Origin: Cycas panzhihuaensis
Lineage: Eukaryota > Cycadophyta
Length of the DNA stretch: 64,000 nt
Assembly (NCBI GenBank): GCA_023213395.1
Contig: CM041465.1
Span: 117,125,741 to 117,189,740, forward strand
Reading direction: 5' to 3'
In this document: in pieces, positions 57,822-64,000 of the stretch
How the letters are laid out: each line of letters begins with the position of its first letter
How positions within the stretch are numbered: the first letter of the stretch is position 1
The notes under the pieces: model-generated
Told to the model about the DNA's origin: nothing
Database searches by the model: none
Seen by the model: the letters and a program-made list of their open reading frames with translations, nothing else
Program-made: the position numbers and the translations under genes

Positions 57822-58184
57822 GTGCATTTCTCGGTTCCTTTTTTAGGCATTTACGTGGAATCTGGAATCGATATTGTTGTGAAATCCCCGCAATTTCGTG
57901 CTATATATCTGGGGTCGTATGCTACAGAACAGCGGCCGACAAATAAACCCTGGCTTTCTGTTGAGATTCGGGAGGGACGCCCTGCTAATTACACTCCCCA
58001 TTTATCTCTTCTTATGGATTTTGACAAATTAAAAGAGGAAAGCATTTTTGTTCTGCTCTCATTTAATATTGAAAGAAGTCTTAAGGGGTTCGGGGGATAT
58101 CGCCCATGTAAGGTGTTATTTGTGGAGTTGTTACTGATTTTGGCATGGGTAGTGATTAATACCCGCTATGGGATATATGGATAA
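57822..58184 (+). other. 120-codon open frame upstream of the host gene, coding status unclear
   Basis: Plus-strand frame beginning MHFSVPFLGIYV and ending NTRYGIYG. It resembles nothing I recognise and overlaps the probable promoter of the minus-strand host gene. It may be a chance frame in GC-richer DNA or an exon of a divergent gene. Confidence 0.15.
57899..57910 (-). promoter_or_regulatory. Candidate TATA box of the host gene
   Basis: The minus strand reads AGATATATAGCA, about 390 bp upstream of the proposed leader-intron donor and about 520 bp upstream of the ATG, in the GC-richer island. A start near 57870 would give a spliced leader of some 370 bases. Weak on its own. Confidence 0.25.
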
Positions 58185-58888
58185 CTAATCCATGACGCCT
58201 AGGATGAGCACTAAGGGATAAGATGGCCACCATATAGTGTATTAGTTATGTAATTTTTGGAATGTTTATTGATTTTAATATGCATGGTGACTAATGCTTA
58301 ACGTGTTATACATGGATGAGTAATGCGCATTGTGGTTGATCCATGTATTCATAATTATTTAATTATTATAAATTTTATTGGAAAAGATTATGAATTAAAA
58401 ATTTTAAATACTTGGTTATGATGAATGTAAATGAGGAAGAGGAAGTTGAAAAGACTTTGAAATTTTTGTGTTAGTCTTTACTTTTATAAAAAAGTTAAGA
58501 AGGTGAGGGATGGGATATATCTATTCATATGCAACTTCATGATGTAACATGGTTATTGGCATTAAAAAAAACTATTTTGAAGTTATCATTATTGTGTTTC
58601 TTTCCCAATTTGTTGTTATTTCTTTTGTTTCCTATTTTATATTAATATTATTTTACAATTTTAAATATTGAATTATGATAAATTTATATGTCTAAATAAA
58701 TTGTTCATACAATATAATGGCCCAATAAATGTTTATGTTCTTAGTTTGAAATAGTACTTTAAGATTCTATATTGATCCGTTTTCGTATCTTTAATTTCAT
58801 AATACTCTTTAAAATACCTTGTTTTTCATGTTTATAACCTTCATTTAGTAGAAAAATGCCATTGAGATGCTTAAAAAATATAAAACAG
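58185..58888. other. AT-rich intergenic DNA
   Basis: No open frame, element or repeat recognised. Confidence 0.5.
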
Positions 58889-59063
58889 GTGCAACCAAGT
58901 GGACTACAAGTGTAACTAAGTAGTCTAAAAGTGCAACTAAGTGGACTATAAATGCAACTAAGTGGTCTAAAAGTGCAACTAAGTCTGCAACCAGTACAAC
59001 CTGAAGTGCAACCAATGCAACCTGAAGTGCAACCAGTGCAGACTGTAAGTACAACCAATGCAG
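58889..59063. repeat. 21-bp minisatellite, about eight units
   Basis: Units of the form GTGCAACTAAGTGGACTATAA repeat from 58889. The later units switch to GTGCAACCTGAA-type sequence. Because the period is a multiple of three, the minus strand reads a seven-residue repeat (LVALLDH, LVAFIVH, LVALLDY, LVTLVVH) in one frame and Cys-rich repeats in another. Confidence 0.9.
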
Positions 59064-60924
59064 AAAATAAAAAATGGAAAATGGAAAAATAGAAAAACAA
59101 CAACGATTTTGATAGAGAAAATGGAGTTTGTTTCGCACAGAATTCTAGGACGATGTTTTCATACATGTCCTCTATGCAATAGAAGAGAAAAACCCCTTGA
59201 ATAAATAGATTTAAGTGGGTTTTTTAAACTATTTATGAATTCGTTGAAAAACTAAAAATGGAAAAACTATTGAGGAAGAAAACTACGCACCGCAAGGTTT
59301 TAAAACCATCAGATTTCTTCACGGAAGAAACAGAAGGACGCCCAGCAACTATAAATGTAGTAAGAGGAGCAAGATTCAAGAAAAGTTGATGTAAAATAAC
59401 TTTCAAAAAAGAAGAACGACTCTAAGATGGAAAAAACTGCGTAGGAGAAACGAAAGTGCAAATCGACAGAAGGAGCGATAGAAAAGCACCCGATCTGTTT
59501 GTGGGGGTAGTGAAAGAGCCCAAGAAGGCATAGTTGCAGCCAAGGGAAGAAAAGACCAGCGGCAACAGTCTAAGGAAGATGCTAGACAGAAATTCTTCTC
59601 CAAGAAAAGGGTTTTTTTAGTCATCCACAACCAAAACTTCACGCATAGTTCGTTGGCAGTGGTTCCAAAGAACGTATAACAGTCTGGAATGCGCCCAACA
59701 CTCATTTGTTCTCTCCCAACTTGTTGTACTAGTCCTATACATACTTAATAGAGCACAAACAAAAGGATTTTTGTAAGAAAAAATTTAAATATCTTCAAAT
59801 TAATGTAACATTATTATAAATTTGTTCTGAATTTATTTTGATTGGACTAAGTTTTTACTTTTCCATTCAAATTCAGATCAAATATGTTGAGCAGTTTGTG
59901 ATACATGATAACTTGGTATCAAAGTTTTTGATTATACCATTATATATGAATGAATCATATTTTCATTCAATAGTTATGATGCATTTATTATGTATTTTAT
60001 GTTTAGATTTCAAAGGGGTTTAAAAAACCTTAAGGAAAACCTCTATACTGATATTGCAACTTTGTGTGCCCTACATGTAAAAGATTGGGTTAGTAGATCT
60101 ACTTGAAATTTGGACTCTTTAGCCTCTTGTATTGTATTTGACTTTATAATTTAATGACATATTTTTACCTTTAAAAAATATATATATATATAATAATGAG
60201 TTTATTTGTGAATATGATATTGTAATAACATTACATCAGTTACTACTATGTATGTGTAATTGATGCTAAATATTTCTATAATTCTATTAATATATCTTGT
60301 GATTATAAAAATCTTCAACTTAAGCTTTCCATTAGGCAAATTAATATTGAACCTTAACTAGAGTGAGTTTCTACATTACTTATTCTTTCTACTCTTATAT
60401 AGTTTGAAACAAGAATAATTGAAACATACTATATACTTGCAAAAATTAAACAATAAAGAATAGAAAAAAATTATACTAATTTGAGAGGGTCTAAATTTGC
60501 AATTTGATAACCAAATTATAGTCCATATTGCTATCCAAAAAATAAATGAACTAAGAACAAAAAGTGCACATAGGATTTATTAGTAAAATTTCTCTATCTT
60601 TGCATACTATTAATTCACTAAAAACTTTCAATGATATGTATGATCCGCAATGCATATATAATTACAACTTAAGGTTGGTAGTAGTCAAATAGACATGTAG
60701 CTTCCGCTATCATATGTCACACACTCATTAATGGAATATGTAATTACCCTAAACAATTATCATCCATCAAGCAATGACTTATATGACTCACTAACCAAAA
60801 CCTTAGGATATACTACTATTACAACATTGAGTTATAACCTTATAAAAGCTAATAATGTAACTATTAATTTTAATAGCACCGCCCAACTTAACTTAATACT
60901 TACATCATTAACTTTTATACTAAT
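59064..60924. other. Intergenic stretch without recognised genes
   Basis: A minus-strand 100-codon frame (59705-59403) matches nothing I know. TTGGTATCAAAG at 59910 resembles a copia primer site but no LTR was found to its left. The rest is AT-rich with a short (TA)n at 60177-60191. The 3' LTR of element D should lie in this stretch but I could not define it. Confidence 0.4.
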
Positions 60925-62400
60925 ATAAAATCTAAATTTTTAAAACATGTATTGAGATAAAGTCTTGGTGAAAAAGAAATATTAATTTCTCTTTAATAAG
61001 CTTGTAAGCTAGTTTCATTTCTTTATTTTGGATGTAATCCTTGATAAAATAATAGTGAACCTCAGCATGTTTAGCATAAGTATGGATCACTAAATTCTTA
61101 TCAATATTTAATGTATTATAATTATCATAGTATATATTTGTAGCCTTCTCCCAATGAAGTCCTAAATCATAAAGAACTTATCTTAACTAAATCATTTCAC
61201 ATGCTACTATAACTATAACATTATACCTTGCTTTAGTTGATGAAAGTGCAACATTTAACAGCTTCTTGCTACTCCAAGTGACACAAAACATGCCAAATTA
61301 AAATAACATCTTGAAGTGGACCTTTTATTATCAATGTATCTAGCCCAATCAAAATTTGAATAACCCTCAAACCTAAAATTAACATTATAGCCTAATTCTG
61401 ATCCATACTATAAGGTTCACTATAAATATCTAAAAATCATCTTTATAAGTTTTTAGTAACTCTGCTTTGACTATATCATGATCCTTAAAACCATCATAAA
61501 TGTAAAGGTAATATTCAACCTCATAGTAGGCAAATAGTTAAGATTACCAAGTAGTTGTCTATGCAATATGGCATTTATTTAATTTTCAGTATTTTATGCT
61601 AATAGTTTTATTTTTTTCTCTGTAGAGGTTAGAATAGGTTTATAGTTCTCCATTCTAAATTTCTTTAAAATCTCCTATGTGTATTTAGCTCATGAAATAA
61701 AAATCTTCTTTAGATTATGCCAAATATATACTCTAAAAATATAGTCAATTAGTCCAAAATTAACATCTCATAAGTTTTCTTAAGGTTATTCTCTAAGTAT
61801 TTAATAATTAAAATATCATTACCCATAATAATATAATCATCCACATATGAAATTATAAAGATAATTAATCTTCCATATTAAACTTTGATATATAAGTCTA
61901 GATTGACTGCTAATCTTCCAAACCTATTCTTTTAAAAGTATTAGTCAATCTTTGGAATAGAGGCTCAAAGAGCTTGCCTCAAACTATATGAAGCTTTCTT
62001 CAAATGACAAAGAAGCTATATCTTTCTCTTTATAATATATCAAAGTGGTTGCTTCCCATAAACTTCTTATGTTAGATCTCCATTAAAGAAAGTGCTTTTG
62101 ACGTCACGTTGATGTAGCCACCATTTAAATTGAGTAGATATTGCTAATATGATTTTAGTTACCACCATTTTTACTATAAAAGAAAATGCCTTTCTATAGT
62201 TGATACTTTATGTTTGCTTAAAGATTATTTCTACCAATCTTACTTTATGTTTATCAATTAAGTTATCAAGCCTGTATTTACTTCTTATAAACCCATCAAC
62301 AATTTATTTACTTGCCCTCTTTTCGTAATTCAAGCAAGCCCCAAACGTTTTAATGTTTCACTTAGAATTTAACATCCATAGTAGTTCTCCACTTTTGTAC

Positions 62401-62679
62401 CTAACTTACCTCCGTGAAAGTGGAAGGCTCATATGCATTAATCACTAATACTATAGGAGAAGTGGCTAATTCAAGTCTCATCTTTAACATTAGTTTGCCT
62501 TTAATCTCATATAATTGAGCATTAATGATAGTTTTCAAATACCATTTAAGTAGTATTTTTGCTATTAGATCAACCTTAAGTTGTAATTCTTTAAATCGAG
62601 TGTCTTTATATTCTACTTCGTCCTCATTTGATTCAACCCATTTAGTTGATGGATTTGGCCTAGGCTCTAGTATAGCCAA
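62401..62679 (-). pseudogene. Element D linker between integrase and RT (open for 92 codons)
   Basis: Hydrophilic frame with WVESNEDEVEYKDTRFKELQ in the place of the variable acidic linker of copia polyproteins. Its openness is probably chance, since both sides are broken. Confidence 0.45.
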
Positions 62680-62937
62680 TTTCCTTGAATAATTTAATTT
62701 TGGTTGTTCCTTGATTTTCTCCCCTTTGTCCTACCATATTTAGAAAGAATCCAAGCTAATTTTCATGTCACCTTCTTCAAAGATAATATCTTGAGTTGTA
62801 TGATTTTTTATTATTTTTTTAAATCATATACCTAATATGCTTTACTTGATTCACTATATCCAACTAAGATGTACTTAAAAATTTTGTCATCAAAATTGGG
62901 TCTCTTGTCTTTTGAAATACACACACATACATATATA

Positions 62938-62947
62938 GATATATATA

Positions 62948-62986
<39 letters not shown>

Positions 62987-63009
62987 ATATATATATATAT
63001 ATATATATA
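62938..63009. repeat. (TC)n and (TA)n microsatellites inside element D integrase
   Basis: About 16 CT units (62951-62982) followed by about 12 TA units (62986-63009), flanked by short ATATA and ACACAC runs. They sit between the FGCT and SKDKRPNFDDK parts of integrase. Confidence 0.95.
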
Positions 63010-64000
63010 GTACACCCAAAGATTCTCAAATAGCTTACCATAGGTTTTATACTAGACTAGACTTCCTTTATTATTATGTTTCATACAACCTTACTAGAAC
63101 TTCGATTTATCAGATAAGTTATTATATATATAACTTTTCCTCCTAAATATTCTAAGAAATCTTTTCCTTTTATCATGGACTTAGCCTTTTCTACTAAGGT
63201 CTTATCTATTCTCTATGTAGCTCTAGTTTATTGTGTTATATAAGTAATAGTCAATTATTTGTTGATCTTATGGTCCTTATATTATTACACAAATTCCATG
63301 AAGGTGTATTCTTCTCCATTATGAATTCTAAGGATTTTTAACCTTTGACCATTTTTATTTTTGATTTTTTCCTTCAAATCCTTAAAAATATCAAAAATCC
63401 AAAATTTTTCCTTTATGGGATAGACCTAAATTTTTATGGATAAGTCATCAATAAAGTTTAAGAAAATTATTGCACCTTTAATTAAGTTGTTAGCATCAAA
63501 CCATATATGTTTTAGTGGAGAAGGCTTAACTTCTCTTAATCCCTCCAAGATTTACCTTCCTTAAACTTCTTTATGTTATTTTCCAATGATATAGGATTCA
63601 CATATGTTATTCCTAGGAGTGAGATTAGGAAGACTATGAACTATATTTAATATAAAATTTAAATAAAGTTTATAATAGTGAAAATGTCCCATTCTTTTAT
63701 TCCATAACTATTTTTTGTGATTTACACATGCAATGAATGATCTTTAGTTTATAAATTCATGTTAAGACTATAAAGACCAATATTTTTTAATACTACAATA
63801 ATAAATTTTCTATTATAGTCTTTAATGATATAATTACCATGCTCAAAGAGAATACTCATTTTATTGTTTCTAATCCCATTAACATAATTAAATCTTACTT
63901 TAGGCCTATAATATATAAAACATCATCAATATAGCATCCATCACCATTCAAGCATGATGATAGAAACTTCTTTAATACCTTTTAACTTTAATAAAATTTC

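Larger units (their letters stand above)
60925..64000 (-). pseudogene. Copia element D: integrase, reverse transcriptase, RNase H (decayed, cut by window end)
   Basis: Minus strand. Integrase: second acidic site RIHNGEEYTF near 63325 has His for Asp; RIDKTLVEKAKSMIKGK near 63190 follows; LRIFGCT near 63025 and FKYILVGYSESSKAY near 62850 are the later conserved parts, separated by a microsatellite. RT: HQRDVKSTFFNGDL near 62110, polymerase motif YVDD at 61837-61848. RNase H: GYSNFDWARYIDNKRSTS near 61350, and the tail FTKTLSQYMF near 60960. Stops abound at former Trp/Gln codons. Gag and protease lie beyond the right edge. Confidence 0.85.

Noticed and set aside
59910-59921. TTGGTATCAAAG, resembling a copia primer site
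   Set aside because: No LTR end, gag or paired LTR around it; a 12-bp match in AT-rich DNA can be chance or a small remnant.
1-64000. A new defence, CRISPR-like, biosynthetic or operon-type system
   Set aside because: Searched for spaced direct repeats, clustered same-strand intact genes and known enzyme motifs. Apart from retroelement domains and one host gene nothing coherent was found.

Overview
This window is plant nuclear DNA, mostly a stack of decayed LTR retrotransposons inserted into one another, with one intact host gene near the right side. Plant origin is supported by Ty1/copia elements with initiator-tRNA-Met primer sites, by Ty3/gypsy elements of Tat type with very long LTRs and a second RNase H, by a Ty3/gypsy chromovirus, and by a spliced gene whose product resembles a conserved plant family of unknown function. 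The density and size of the elements suggest a large, repeat-rich genome. The species cannot be told. No bacterial-type genes, CRISPR arrays or RNA genes were seen.

Layout. 1-2481: 3' half and partial LTR of a decayed copia element (B), + strand. 2482-51457: a second copia element (A), + strand, whose integrase is split at 5137/48781. Inside it sits a non-coding LTR element (E). The 3' LTR of E is split at 8574/48612 by a Tat-type gypsy element (G1, minus strand, 8575-48611, TSD GTATC). G1 is in turn interrupted twice. One insert is a complete-length copia element (C2, 16155-24178, TSD CAGGT) between pol and the 3' LTR. The other is a solo LTR of G1's own family in opposite orientation (27465-41622), between protease and reverse transcriptase. 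That solo LTR is split by a second, GC-rich Tat-type element (G2, minus strand, 27799-39208). The nest is therefore five levels deep: A > E > G1 > solo LTR > G2, with C2 as a side branch.

51458-53824 is the 3' part of a chromovirus-type gypsy element (C), followed by the start of its LTR. 54100-56200 is AT-rich with no recognised gene. 56723-57377 (minus) is a two-exon host gene for a 182-residue protein, in a locally GC-richer island. 58185-60920 is AT-rich intergenic DNA with a 21-bp minisatellite. 60925-64000 is a decayed minus-strand copia pol (D), cut by the window end.

None of the retroelement polyproteins is intact. The outer elements (A, B, C, D) and, less strongly, G1 and C2 are damaged mainly by C-to-T/G-to-A changes, which turned Gln, Arg and Trp codons into stops and replaced integrase catalytic residues. 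G2 is damaged mainly by small indels and by a deletion that removes its protease. The most unusual biology is in G1/G2: an RNase H-like domain downstream of integrase, and in G1 an antisense ORF resembling the plant mobile domain. I found no evidence of a new defence, metabolic or regulatory system.
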